Origin: Blastomyces gilchristii SLH14081
Lineage: Eukaryota > Ascomycota > Eurotiomycetes > Onygenales > Ajellomycetaceae
Assembly (NCBI RefSeq): GCF_000003855.2
Contig: NW_003101663.1
Span: forward strand, 964,120-1,028,119
DNA length: 64,000 nt
Reading direction: 5' to 3'
Shown: in pieces, positions 23,551 to 35,120 of the stretch
Numbering within the stretch: position 1 is the stretch's first letter
How the letters are laid out: every line of letters starts with the position of its first letter
The notes under the pieces: generated by a model
Seen by the model: only the letters and a program-made list of their open reading frames with translations
Database searches by the model: none
Told to the model about the DNA's origin: nothing
Made by a program: the position numbers and the translations under genes

Positions 23551-23634
23551 TGTTAGAGGATAACGTTGTTGTATATGTGTAATCTATCTAAGGTGAAACT
23601 ATATATAAGTTGGGTGGCACGTGATTAGGGTAGA
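23551..23634 (-). repeat. Solo LTR fragment (copia-2 type)
   Basis: On the minus strand this matches the copia-2 LTR (CATCTACCCTAATCACGTGC, then ATTACACATATACAACAACG) and ends ...CTCTAACA. It lies 60 bases upstream of the kinase-like start codon and may be part of that gene's promoter. Confidence 0.7.
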
Positions 23635-23741
23635 TGTCCATACCGGAAAAACGTAGACTTATTATACGACCGGATTATGGTTGTTCCGCCGTGCCAGCCG
23701 GCGACACCGTCGCTGAACTGTAAATCTTAATATAATGGTGG
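23635..23741 (+). repeat. LTR fragment related to copia-3 LTR, opposite orientation
   Basis: CCATACCGGAAAAACGTAG at about 23638 matches 18 of 19 bases of the copia-3 LTR read in its own sense direction (56810-56912). Similarity then weakens through GG(T/A)TTATGGT and GTTCC(G/A)CCGT. It faces the opposite way to the neighbouring fragment. Confidence 0.5.
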
Positions 23742-23744
23742 TTT

Positions 23745-23854
23745 TGTTGGCCGTTACGGCCGTTGCGGTTAGCGATCCCACTAGATCACGTGACCCAGCA
23801 CTATGTTATGTTCTTGTAGATAGATCTATCAATACAACCTTCAACTATTCTACA
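23745..23854 (+). repeat. copia-1 5' LTR
   Basis: 110 bp; CG and CC sites are largely preserved (GTTGGCCGTTACGGCCGTTG). Confidence 0.9.
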
Positions 23855-24149
23855 GATTATAGCCTGAATAGCATGTTTTTCTTTTTAGAATATTGTATCA
23901 ATATTTTTAACACAGATAGTTCATCTTTTTTGAAAAGACTCTCACTCTTTATTAGAGATATTTTATTTTCTCTGAATCTGCTAATCAGCAGATTCATATA
24001 CTTTATATTTTTAAGAAAGTACATTCTTTATTGTGAAGAATATCACTTTTTTATTTTTTTTACATATCTAGAAGAAGCAGAGTCATCTCAATATAAGTGA
24101 TATATCTGTTACTTCAGAGTTCAGCTCAAGACTTAAAATCACACACTTC

Positions 24150-25420
24150 ACTAGATAACTTATTAATAGAATGATTACTCATTATAAGAAGACTTCTGAC
24201 TTACAAGATGAGACTGAGATCAGTTTTCATCAGAGTATGAAATTTGATGATGAGATAATAGAGAAGTTTTAGAATAAAGAAAAGTAGAGTTAATATTCAT
24301 CTACAGAATCTATTCATTTCAACTCATTAAATTCTTCATTATCTCTTACTTCTGAAATACTGACTTTTAATAATAATCTGAATTAATCTATTTATTATAT
24401 TGCAGGCAATCTTATGAATCTTATACAGATAATACTACAGAATCAAATAACTACAGCTGAAATCACTTAACATCTCATTACATCTGTCTCTATATAAAGA
24501 GACACTATAAGAGATGAGTTATGAAAATATCAGAAGAAAGTCAAATATATACTAGATATTAAATCAGTGACTACATTTAATAACTCTAATTATAAAGTCT
24601 GATATACTGATATATTGACTGATACAGAAGTCATTAATAAAACTGATATTCTATTAAGAACTTAACAAGAATTCTCTTTTACACATTATATTAACTCTGA
24701 GAAGTGAAGAATCTGTTTCAAGTCTCTATATAGATGTATACTATTGAGTTTTGTTGAAAATATTTGAATTACTATTAAAATCTTGAAAGCTGACAATACT
24801 GTAGCTCTGTGAGACAAGATTAATATTGAATATATAATATCACTGATAGAAGAATGAGTTAATATCTTTAAGAAATTGATAAAATTATAAGTCAAGAAGA
24901 ATGATTATCTTACTTTTCAGAGATATTTTCACTATCTTATTATCTATTATAAGAAGCTCTGTCAGAGTACTGAGAATATATATTATAATCTTTTTCTCAA
25001 CAATCTACAAGATTATCAAAGATCATTTATTAAGACATGTTTGAATGAGTTTTTCTTCACTGATCAGAAACTCATTGTCAACATTAATATCAATGATTTG
25101 ATGAAGTAACTGATCAATTGTACATTTAAGAAGATTATCACTGAGTGAAAAAAGCAGTCTCAGATTAATTCTGTGACTGTGAAAAAGAATAAGAATAAAG
25201 ATGAGAATAAAAGCACATCTGTATGAAAGTGCACTCACTGTAGAAGATATGAATATACTGTTGACAGATGTTTCATCTTACACTCTGATAAAAAGAAAAA
25301 GAAGAATGATAAGAAGAATGACAAGAAGAAAGAGAAGAAGAATGACTTGATAAGTTCTCAATCAGCAGCAAATACAGCAATTACAAAGATTGAGTTCTAT
25401 TTCTCTTTCACAGTCACTGA
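24150..25420 (+). pseudogene. copia-1 gag remnant
   Basis: Decayed frames end in a zinc-knuckle relic at 25230-25271, reading C-T-H-C-R-R-Y-E-Y-T-V-D-R-C (C-x2-C-x4-H-x4-C with His changed to Tyr), followed by a Lys-rich stretch. This is the usual end of copia Gag. Confidence 0.75.
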
Positions 25421-25445
25421 AAAACCATTCTCTAGATCTTGATAT

Positions 25446-26900
25446 TTGAACATATGTGTAAGCCTGAATATGATGAGTGAGCTTTATTCTTTTTCAAACA
25501 TCAAACCTTTTAATGATAATATCTCTGTCAATTCTGCAACTGAGGAAACTGAGTTTATTAAGAAGATTGAAACTATCACTTTGAAGATTGAGAGTGATGA
25601 TGTTAACTTGCAGAATATTCACTATATCTTTAATATTACAGTCAATCTACTCTTATTTGCAAAGCTTGAAGATCAGAGATTTCAATTTACATTGTCTTTT
25701 ATTATTCTCTCATTTTTTATTTACAGAGTTCTGAACAGTGTTATTTTTCATGCAGTTCAGACTGCTCAGAACAACATATATAAGATTGACAAGTAAGAGT
25801 TCAATGAGAATCTCAATCACCTGAACAGAGCAGTTAAGTATATTATGATAATGCTCTATAAGTATGATTTTGACTGAAAAGTTGATCTTTCTGTGACTGC
25901 TGTTACTACTGTTAATAACATTGATTCTACAGTTCTGAATACAGGTCTTGAGAATACAAGAATATCAAAGACTCTTTTGAAATGACACTGTGATCTCAGT
26001 CACATTCACACTGATGCTATAATTACTATGATCAAGGATTCTCATACTGAAGTCACTATTAAAGATTCTAAGACTAAGTTCTTTTGCAAAGAATGTATCA
26101 AGACAGATATGATGTAAGATTATTTGAAAACACTGATGTCTAGATCTATTTGACTCATTGAGAAGGTTTATATTGATCTTGTAGATAATAGATATACATT
26201 GAAAGACCTCTCTGATCATCTCTTAGAGTTCTGTCAGGGAATCAAATACTGAATACTTATTATCTGTGATGCAACCTGCTACTGTTGAGTATATTTTTTA
26301 AAGTTCAAGAATGAGACTGTTCAATACTTTGAGTTATGGCTCAGATTTATAAGTAATCTCAGATATACAGTTCCTGCTTTTCTACAGACTGATATTGATG
26401 ATGTTTTTCAATTCACATATATACACACAGTTATGAATTCATATGATATTAAATGAGAATTAACAGTATCACATTCATTACATCAGAATGATGTTTCTGA
26501 ATGTGAAATTCACACTATTATGAAATGAGTTAGAGCTGCTCTTTTGAAAGATAATCTCTCTAAGAAGTTCTAAGCAGATGTTCTAGAGACAGTGATTATA
26601 ATAATCAATAATACTCTCATATCTACAGTTCTTTATAACTTGAAATTTTGACCCTCTACTGCAGAGATTTCTGTGATTTCAAGTTCATATAAGATTTCTT
26701 GATATGCACTTATAAATATCTCACTGAATATGAGGCATTTTCACTGATTGAGTGCAGAGGTTTTTATTCACTTATATGAATCTCAGTAATCTGTGAATAA
26801 GCTTTCTTCACATGCTGATTTCTATTGTATTATTGAATTCAGTAACACATTGATATATTGTCTATGATATTCTGAATCTGATAAGATTATTATCAGTAGT
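25446..26900 (+). pseudogene. copia-1 protease and integrase remnant
   Basis: After the open piece 25446-25796, the integrase zinc-binding site reads L-K-stop-H-C-D-L-S-H-I-H then F-F-C-K-E-C (about 25975-26100), where the stop TGA replaces Trp. The integrase core follows, with a D-I-D-D-V-F-Q-F and an N-D-V-S-E-C-E block (family: D.G.EF and QNG..ER). Key residues are lost or changed. Confidence 0.75.
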
Positions 26901-27539
26901 GATGTGAGGTTTCTGATCATCAAAAAATCAGTTATTACATCTGTGAAACTTATTAATTATGTTATTGAACTGAAACCTGATATTCATCTGATTGATAATA
27001 AAGACACTCTCAATATTGATGATCTGAATTCTACATGATTGCAGCCCGCGAAATCAATGACTACTTACACTTCAAGCTCTATTACAGATAACCTCCCGAA
27101 GTTCTACAAGAATGCTACATCTCAGTCAGAGAGAGTAGAAGATTATTGAAAGAAGTTCATACAACACAAGATTACTGATCTGAAGAGATGCAATACATGA
27201 TGTTTAATCTTCAGATCTGATATTCTGAGAAGTGAATTAATTACTCTAAGCTGTTGAGTGTTTCTTGAGAAAGATAGGCCTGCAGACCTGAATACTGATT
27301 CTGATAATATTCTTAGAAAATTGTGTTAAGTGATTTATAATAACTGACTTAAGAAGAGTTCTAGAGAAGAGATCTATGCTTCTGTTATCACTGATACTAT
27401 CAATTATATTCTTTTTACAATAGCAGCACTTCACAGTTGAACACTCTGTTAAGTGAATATAGTGATGACATATCTTCATAAGCATCTCACTAAGAAGGTC
27501 TATATGAGACAATTCACTGAATTTAAGACAGGTTCACTG

Positions 27540-28030
27540 AAAACACTTGTCTACACAGTTGAGAATAGTCTATACAGTCTGAACTCTGCAGTGAAGATCT
27601 GATATGATTACTTAACAGCTCTGTTAAGTGATCTTGAATTTACAGTCAGCACTCATGATTCAGCACTCTGATATTATACATTCAGACATCATCTCTATAT
27701 AATGATCTATGTTGATGATGTCAACATTATATTCAAAGTTTCTGAGAATGCTGATTGACTAGTGAGTATACTCAGTGAGAAATTGAAAGTCAAGAATCTA
27801 CATCAGTCAATCAAGTATTTGAGTATGAAGATCAATTGTTTGAATAAGAGAATTGATTTGATATATTGTCAATATATCAAATATCTTATTAAAGATTTCT
27901 ACCTTGATGATGCAGCTGTTGTCAGAATATCAATGAAGAATGAATTCTGTATTAATGATTTCTCTATATCTGAGAAAGAGACTGATTTCACAATTCAGTA
28001 ATATCAACATGATATGAGTTGCTTGCAATA
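27540..28030 (+). pseudogene. copia-1 reverse transcriptase fragment
   Basis: The active-site block reads L-Y-I-M-I-Y-V-D-D-V-N-I-I (YVDD at 27708-27719), the copia signature. The open piece 27762-28001 continues with L-S-M-K-I and Y-I-K-Y-L-I-K-D-F. Trp positions are TGA. Confidence 0.85.
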
Positions 28031-28264
28031 TCTTGCAGTTAAAACACATTCTGATATCACTCACACTGTCTCACTACTTGCTCAACAGAATGTTGATTCA
28101 ACACCTCAATGTTGAAAGGCTCTATTACATGTTATACATTATTTGAAAGAGATCATGGATCTGGGCATTTTCTACGGATGCGGCCTGTATAAGAGGTCTG
28201 TTTCTACTATTTCTACCATTTCTACTGATTTCTCTGTTACTTCTGATTTCCCTGATGATTCCTA

Positions 28265-28658
28265 CCTACTCTTCAGCTACTCGGATTCTGATTGAGCCGG
28301 TTCCTTGAATGATGATAGGAAATCAAGATCTGGCTACATTTTTAAGCTTGCAGATGACCTGATTTCATGATGTTCAGTGAAGCAATCTTGTGTATCTCTA
28401 AGTTTCAATGATACTGAATATGTGACTCTTAGTGAGGCGGTCTGCGAAGCAACATGAATCTGAAATCTCATGATTGAGCTTGACTTCATCACTACATCTT
28501 CAATACAGATTCTCACTGATAATAAGAATATCATAGATCTCATAAAGATGGCAGTCATTACAGCCTGAAGTAAGCACATTGACACACATTTCTATTTTTT
28601 ATGTTAGCAGTTGAATCAGAGAGTCATTGATTTAGAATACATTCTCATCACTCAGATG
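28265..28658 (+). pseudogene. copia-1 RNase H fragment
   Basis: It reads S-Y-S-D-S-D-stop-A-G-S (family YSDADWAG), then R-S-G-Y-I-F, then T-E/D-Y-V-T-L-S-E-A, then L-T-D-N-K-N-I-I and K-H-I-D-T-H-F. It is interrupted by the MITE and resumes at 29166 with V-N-E-L-T-K-S-L-D-T. Part of it (28165-28345) is unusually lightly mutated. Confidence 0.85.
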
Positions 28659-29165
28659 TAGACTGACCGTGTGACCGTGTCTGAGACCAGGATCAGATTT
28701 TTTGATAGTCTCATTATCAATTCAACTGATCCCATTACACGGTTTTAACATTAGATAGTAGTCTCATACTGTCTCAGTGAGACTTACTGTCTACTCTTAT
28801 CACATTTTTCAAATAAGATCATGATTTCCACTTCTCAATTTAAATTATTTTTATTGCTTTAAATGACTTTAAATCTCATTTGAGTGTTATCAAAAAGTGT
28901 TACTTTTTAAAAAATTAAAAATAGTCTAAAAAAAACCTTAAAATGTCTAAAAATAGTAACTTTATGCCAAGAATGAGACTAAATGAGACCAAATGAAATC
29001 ACTTTCTCATTTTTTTCAAGTCATGGTTCCATTTTAAGATCTGATATATAGTCACTTTACATGTTTTTTTTGATAGCCAGTCCCAGCGGGATTCACATCA
29101 AGAAATGTATAAGATTAGATCAAATGAAATCAAATGTGAAATTCATGATTCCGGCGGCCAGTCTA
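28659..29165 (+). mobile_element. hAT-derived MITE 1
   Basis: 507 bp with ends TAGACTGACCG and CGGCCAGTCTA and an 8-bp duplication CTCAGATG / CTCAAATG (28651-28658, 29166-29173), one G-to-A apart. No coding capacity. Confidence 0.93.
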
Positions 29166-29352
29166 CTCAAATGGCAGTGAATGAACTCACTAAATCTCTA
29201 GACACTATGACATTTGCATGATTCATGATTTTGCTAGATCTTACAGGTGTAAAAGTTGAGAATGTTTAATTTTACATTTATATTTGATTTTGACAGACTA
29301 TCTTGATGATTTGAGTGTTTTTGTATGTGATTCTTGTTATCTTGAGAGAGAG

Positions 29353-29462
29353 TGTTGGCTGTTACAGCCGTTACGGTTAGCGATTCCACTAGATCACGTG
29401 ACTCATCACTATATTATGTTCTTGTAGATAGATCTATCAATACAACCTTCAACTATTCTACA
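29353..29462 (+). repeat. copia-1 3' LTR
   Basis: 110 bp. Compared with the 5' LTR, GGCCG has become GGCTG and GATCCCAC has become GATTCCAC, again transitions. Confidence 0.9.
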
Positions 29463-29464
29463 GA

Positions 29465-29997
29465 TTTAACGTGACAGAACTGAAGCAGTGACTAGTCAGC
29501 AGTGTCATATAGAAGTAGTTATTTGAGAAGCTGTATAAGTGAGCTTGACTATCTTGCTTGAATAACAAGCTTGTAGACTACAGAGTTATTGCAAGAATAT
29601 CACAGATATAATACTTAGTATACTAAGAAGATTATATAAGACATGCAGTAACTCTTGTATATATTTCAGTAGAAGAAAAATAAATCACTGACTTCTTTAA
29701 TGAGAAGTCAGCATCTAGCTATTTTATATAGATAATGAGTAGATATTCTTCTCTTATTTTATAAGTAAGAATAGCTGAATTGATACCTCAGCAGTGTCTT
29801 ACTATTAAGAAAGAGTAATCTGCTGATCTTATATAGAAGCAGAGTTCTTATATTTATTAATCAGATCTTTCTATAATATATCTGAATAATATTATAGAGT
29901 GGTTGAAAACTGGTTTAAATAGAATGAAATTATCTGTATAAAAGTAATAAGCTGTGTGAAACTGTAACAGAGTCTTGATATAATTAAGAGTTTAATA
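29465..29997 (-). repeat. gypsy-1 3' LTR
   Basis: 533 bp. It reads TTTAACGTG at the outer tip where other copies have TGTAACGTG; copia-1 was inserted within the first bases. Confidence 0.85.
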
Positions 29998-30166
29998 ATA
30001 CTCTTCTCTTTAAGAGTATAGTCTCTATACTCTTAAGATTATCAGATTAGAAGTTATCTTTATTATATAGCAACAGTTATCAACTGATTAACAGCATATA
30101 TACTATATATGATATAAAGAAATAGATGAGTTTTTCTGCTGACTGTATAGATCTTTCTTTACTTAT

Positions 30167-30246
30167 GCCAGCGTGGCTCAGTTGATAAGACTGCTAATCA
30201 AGACTACACACATTAGAGATGTGTGAGTTCGAATCTCACCGCTGGT
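30167..30246 (+). ncRNA. tRNA-like head of SINE1
   Basis: The acceptor arms pair (GCCAGCG with CGCTGGT), box A is TGGCTCAGTTG (30174-30184), box B is GTTCGAATCTC (30227-30237), and the T arm is GTGAG-TTCGAAT-CTCAC. A CACA...TGTG stem before the T arm suggests a class II (Leu/Ser-like) tRNA ancestor. The D and anticodon stems fold poorly, so no anticodon can be assigned. It differs from the SINE2 head. Confidence 0.75.
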
Positions 30247-31299
30247 ACCTGTCACTTCTTTCCCATGAAAGCTCTCATATAATAGAGGCTGAGTCTAATT
30301 AGTAAGACTTGATGCAGGGTAGAACTCTCTACTGCAAGCTAAGTCACTAGTTAAGTGAGATTCTGCAAACACTCATCAGAGCTGGTATGAGATGTCAATG
30401 TCTCACTATTCTACTATGCATCTATCAAGGTTCTAATGATATAGAGTCAAGCCTAATATAGTGATTATACACTACTTAAGTGAGTCTCTAACTAGGGCTG
30501 TCATCAGAGTCTAGCTTTCTCTCAAATACAGAGAATGATTTTGAAAATCACCTGACTAGCAGGCCTAGATGTGTATCTAGGCCCTAGGCAGAACACTCTG
30601 ATAGACTAGAGCCTGCAAGCTCACTGTCAAGTTCTAATACTGACAGAGAGAACTGCAGTCATCAAGTCTATGATTAGTCTCTAACACAGGGCGAGGTCAT
30701 AACAGCTGATTGATAGGCCTATGAGCATCTAATGAGGCCGAGATCAGCAACTGGAAGCTTGATGTGTACATCATCAAGTGGGCAGTGGCAGTCACTAACT
30801 AACACCCCTGGAAATTAGTGACTGGCCCGAGAGGATGGACGCGGTGGTCAGTTAATTATAGGGGGTTAAATGTAATTAGCTTAAGGTGCATCCTGCGGGT
30901 GGCTAGCGCCTGTAGTTCATGGCAATGAATTGGCTGATTCAGCTGCAAAAAAGGGTGCAGAATTAAGCAGATCTATTCAAAAAATTATGTCCTAGTCTTT
31001 TATAAAGAGAAAAATAAAAGAATCTTGTTTAGATAAGTGAAATGAAAGCTGGCAGAAACAAAAGAAGAGTATACATTATTCAAGATTTGAAACAAAACTC
31101 AAGTGAAAATCTTGTTTAATTAAATATAAAAAGAAAATATTCTCATCTATAATACAGCTGAAACTAGAATATGATTATTTCAAATCTTATATACAAAGAT
31201 TTAATGATAGATTTGACTCAATAGAATACTCATTCTGCAATATAAATGAGAATCCTGAGCATATTGTAATGCACTGTGTATTATACAATAGTCTCAGAG

Positions 31300-31846
31300 T
31301 CAGATTGAAAGAGAAGTATGATTTAAATTAATTAAATATGAGATTCTTATTCTCAACTGAGACAGAAATTAAATACTTAATAGACTTTCTATCAGAAACT
31401 CAAGCAGCTATAAGAAAATAACTAAATTCAGAATTATCTGAATATGAAGAGAAGAAAATCAACCAGATATAGTCTGTTAAAACAGCTATATACTATTTTT
31501 TAATAATTTATTTTATTACAGTCTTTCTTTACTTTATCTTTTTCTTTCAATTTCTTTCTATCTATCTATTTAATGTGTCTATCTTTAAGACTGTGTTCTC
31601 TTTTCCTTTGTCATGATATTGTCAAATGATTTCAAAGTATTAGAAGATGATAAAATACTGTAATTTGTAAATGATTTTTGTATTCTGAGCTGAAATTTTC
31701 TGATTTTATATATCTGAAATTGATGAATGTATAATAGTTAACTTTACAGATATAGAAAAAACCCTGAGAACTAAAAGTTCTCAGGTAGATATCATAGTCT
31801 CTGACTGTATACATCTATAATTGAAGAATAATAATAATAATAATAA
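31300..31846 (+). mobile_element. LINE 3' end inside SINE1
   Basis: The LINE part starts near 30918, and this 3' half matches 1400-1928 and 54680-55132. It holds the LINE's last coding residues, the 3' untranslated region and the (AAT)n tail. It is the likely recognition site for LINE reverse transcriptase. Confidence 0.75.
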
Positions 31847-31858
31847 TTCTTTACTTAT

Positions 31859-33960
31859 CTTCATTTAAATCAAATGTATGATAAGTAAGTTTCTTATATA
31901 TCAATTTAAAATATGAAAAATGTAGTTAATAAGTGACTTACAGATCTTTCATCATATTCTGTTCTATATATAAAATTCTCTGTAAAAGTGATGTATTTTA
32001 GAGACAAAGTTAACAGTAGTAACAGAATTTTTTGAAAAGATCTCTTTCTTTATAAAATATTTTTCTTTCTCTTCTCTCAATTGTAACAGTGAGTGTATGA
32101 GAGTATTATTCTTGAAGAATAATAAAGAACTTATTCTGATATTTTCTAGTGAATAAATGTCTTTATAATGTGACTGCAGTCTCTGTGACTGTTAAGAAAG
32201 CTCAGTTGAAGATAGAAATAACAGTGTCAATGAACTGTGAGAGCACTGCTCTTATTATTACATCTTCTTCTTCTTCTTCTTCTACTTCTCTTACAGCTGT
32301 GATAATAGTCATTATATCTTGCAGTGAGATGTTGTTCTTTCTGCTGATTAGTTTGTCTATATCTGATTCTTCTTCTATCTCTCTCACTGCTGTTGTGACA
32401 CTGTTTCTCTCTCTAGTTAACACAGTGATATATGACTCTGTGTGATCATTCAGAGAGAAATCTGAAGAGAGCTTGATTTCAGAGACAGTGACTTTAAGAA
32501 GCTTAATTTATAGTTTCTCTCTCACAGCATATCTGAGTTCTGCTTGAAATACTGCTGAGTTGAGTTCACAGAGTTCTGTAGTTTCTTTATCTTCTCTCTA
32601 TAAGAAGGCTTCAGTATAGTCTCTGACTGACACTGCTACTTATCTACACTATGCTAAACAGCTGAAGAAGAGAAAGGTCTTATATATTCATTTCTTCTCT
32701 CACTTCTGTTATTTCTGTTACATCTAGACTGACCGTGTGACCGTGTCTGAGACCAGGACCAGAATTTTTGATAGTCTCATTGTCAATTCAACAGATCCCA
32801 TTACACGGTTCTAACATTAGATAGTAGTCTCATACTGTCTCAGTGAGACTTACTGTCTACTCTTGTCACATTTTTCAAATGAGACCATGATTTCCACTTC
32901 TCAATTTAAATTATTTTTATTGCTTTAAATGGCTTTAAATCTCATTTGAGTGTTATCAAAAAGTGTTACTTTTTAAAAAATTAAAAATAGTCTAAAAAAA
33001 ACCTTAAAATGTCTAAAAATAGTAACTTTATGCCAAGAATGGGACTAAATGGGACCAAATGGGATCACTTTCTCATTTTTTTCAAGTCATGGTTTCATTT
33101 TGAGATCTGATATATAGTCACTTTGCATGTTTATTTAATAATTAGTCCCAGCGGGATTCACGCCAAGAAATGTATGAAATCAGATCAAATGGAATCAAAC
33201 GTGAAATTCATGATCCCGGCGGCCAGTCTAGTTACATCTGTAATAACAACTTCTATCTCTCTATAAGTATTATCTATTCTATAAGAAGATGTCATGTTAA
33301 CTCTGATAAGAAGCTCAGATGTCTAAGCAGTATAGAGTGAGAGTCTCAGAGCTTCAAGTATTAATAAATTCTATCAAGACTGAGAAGATCTCTCTTACTC
33401 ATTTATAAAAGAAAATGAAAGTATGAATCTCTGAGATAAAAAAACATCTCAGAATAACTAATCTTAAGAAGAGATCAGCTGATATCACTGTTAAAAACAC
33501 TGCAGAGATTAATTACTGATTAAAGAGAATCTCACTTCAATTGAAACAAATGACTGAGATACTTTATAAGTTAATAAGTTAATATTTTATACATTTCTCA
33601 TACTCTTCTGCAGTATCACAGTACTAACTTCTCAGTAGATAAAGATACTGATATTAAAGACTTTAACAGTGAAGAATGAGTTTAATAAGAGTGTGATTAT
33701 TGATGAGTAAACTCTGAAATTCTCTTTTTTTACTTTTTCAGCAGACTGTGATCTTATTAGAATAGCAGTAGTCTGCAGATCAATAATATTAATCTTTTTA
33801 TTAGTTTTAAATATCTCTTTTCTTTTAATTACTTCAGGAATTTTATACTTATATAATCTCATTAAACTTCTAAAAAACTCTTTAAGAGAAAATAGAAGAA
33901 GAGTGTTACAGAGCTTATAAGACACTGACTTATTATTATAAGATTATCTTTAAAAAACTC
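31859..33960 (-). pseudogene. gypsy-1 region between integrase and 3' LTR
   Basis: About 1.6 kb (excluding MITE 2) lies between pol and the 3' LTR. It is shared with the second copy at 61060-62600. On the minus strand it has two coding-like pieces: a basic one (33925-33632, MSYKLCNTLLLFSLKEFFRS then K/R-rich) and an acidic one (32423-32202, with a run of Glu). Both are present in both copies. This is more sequence than a simple Ty3/gypsy element needs, so a third ORF is possible; its function is unknown. Confidence 0.45.
32725..33230 (+). mobile_element. hAT-derived MITE 2
   Basis: 506 bp with a perfect 8-bp duplication GTTACATC (32717-32724, 33231-33238). The other gypsy copy lacks it at the matching place (about 61860), giving an empty-site comparison. 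Confidence 0.94.
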
Positions 33961-34895
33961 TTTAGAAAAAATGAGAAGTCTTAAGTAGTATTTCTTACTC
34001 AGTGTCTCTGATATATAATAGAACAGTCTTTACTAACTATCTCATAGCTTATAATCTCTTTCTCAGTATTTTTCAAATGTTCAAGCAGTTCTTATGAATT
34101 CTCTGATAATGAATAATCTTCTTATTTAATAAGATATTAAAGCTTACTGTAATATATCACTTATCTAATATTTTTTTTCATAAGATATTCAGTATCACTC
34201 TCAATCTTGATATTATTCAGCTGAGACAGCTTCACTCTGAAATATTACTTATAGAGCTTTAGATAGAAAATATGAAAAATAGAATAAATTGATTTCAATT
34301 CTGTGAATAATTTTAACTTATATATCTGCTTATTTATTACTCTTATTACTGAGAAAGATTCTAGTCACTACTTACTAAGCTTCTTATACAGTCTTATTAT
34401 CTTGATATTCTTTGCTGAAAATAGTACTTAATTCTCTATCAAGAACTTCATTAAAAGATGTTTTTAATTATAGTATTTTATCTATTACTTCTGAATATAA
34501 TAAATACTTTTCACTGTCTTCTTATGAATTTTATTTAAAAGTTTCAATCTTGCTTTTACTTCTGACACTGAGAGATACTCTGTTCTCTGTATCTATTCAA
34601 TATTCTGACTATCTATCTCTCTCTTTAAAATGTCATCTGTGATATTACTGAGTAATGAAAAATTATATTTATAATAAGTATAGAAAGAAGATATCTTTAA
34701 GATTATATTCTTTGCATTATTATATATGAATTCAGTGATCAGAAGATGTTTAAGTCAATCATTCTGATAATATAAATAGAATACTTGAAGATGCTATTTT
34801 AGTGTCTGATTCTAATATTCAGTCTGATCATCTGTCTGTAGATAAAATGTAATACTGAGAAGATATCTTATTATAAGATAATAGTAAAAAGCTGA

Positions 34896-35120
34896 TCAGT
34901 ATTTACTGATGAAAAGAAATTCTTGATCTATTATCAATGATTTCAGAGCACTGTAATTATAAATAATAATATCTAAAAATAGATCAGTTAATTCAGAGGC
35001 TTTAATCTTTTTATAAGTAGAGATATATCTAGTCATCTTTGTAAAGTAATTAATAATAATTAAAATTGAGTCATATTCTTTGACTCTTGTTAACTTTGAC
35101 AGATTAGCTATGAAATTCAT
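34896..35120 (-). pseudogene. gypsy-1 integrase fragment
   Basis: A 74-codon open piece starts M-N-F-I-A-N-L-S-K-L and runs Y-D-S-I-L-I-I-I-N-Y-F-T-K-M-T-R-Y-I, then A-S-E-L-T-D-L-F, then S-L-I-I-D-Q-E-F-L-F. It matches the Ty3/gypsy integrase core (family MDFI..LP, YD.ILV.VDRFTKM, ..SDRG..FTS). The first catalytic Asp is Asn (MNFI for MDFI); the second (ID) remains. Confidence 0.9.

Larger units (their letters stand above)
23745..29462 (+). mobile_element. Ty1/copia element copia-1
   Basis: Two 110-bp LTRs (23745-23854, 29353-29462; TGTTGG...TTCTACA) and a 5-bp duplication GGTTT / GATTT (23740-23744, 29463-29467), which differs by one G-to-A. A purine tract (GAGAGAGAG) abuts the 3' LTR. Gag, integrase, reverse transcriptase and RNase H can be read on the plus strand through stops. 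A MITE sits near the end of RNase H. The insertion is at the very tip of the gypsy-1 3' LTR. Confidence 0.92.
30167..31846 (+). mobile_element. tRNA-headed SINE/LINE chimera (SINE1)
   Basis: A 1,680-bp unit bounded by a 12-bp duplication TTCTTTACTTAT (30155-30166, 31847-31858). Order: tRNA-like head (30167-30246), noncoding body (to about 30917), then about 925 bp of the LINE from the RNase H GNELAD block to its 3' (AAT)n tail. The junction shares TTCATGGCAATGAATTGG with the LINE. The single flanking duplication shows the whole unit was inserted at once. Parts of the body (about 30640-30920) keep normal GC content. Confidence 0.85.

Noticed and set aside
23735..24100. 121-aa plus-strand frame
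   Set aside because: It spans the copia-1 LTR and leader, so it is chance.
30167..30246. Functional tRNA gene
   Set aside because: D and anticodon stems do not fold, and it is enclosed with LINE sequence by one target duplication.
32149..32445. Ser/Thr-rich plus-strand frame (also 61293-61586)
   Set aside because: It mirrors the acidic minus-strand frame of the gypsy element, whose coding strand is minus.
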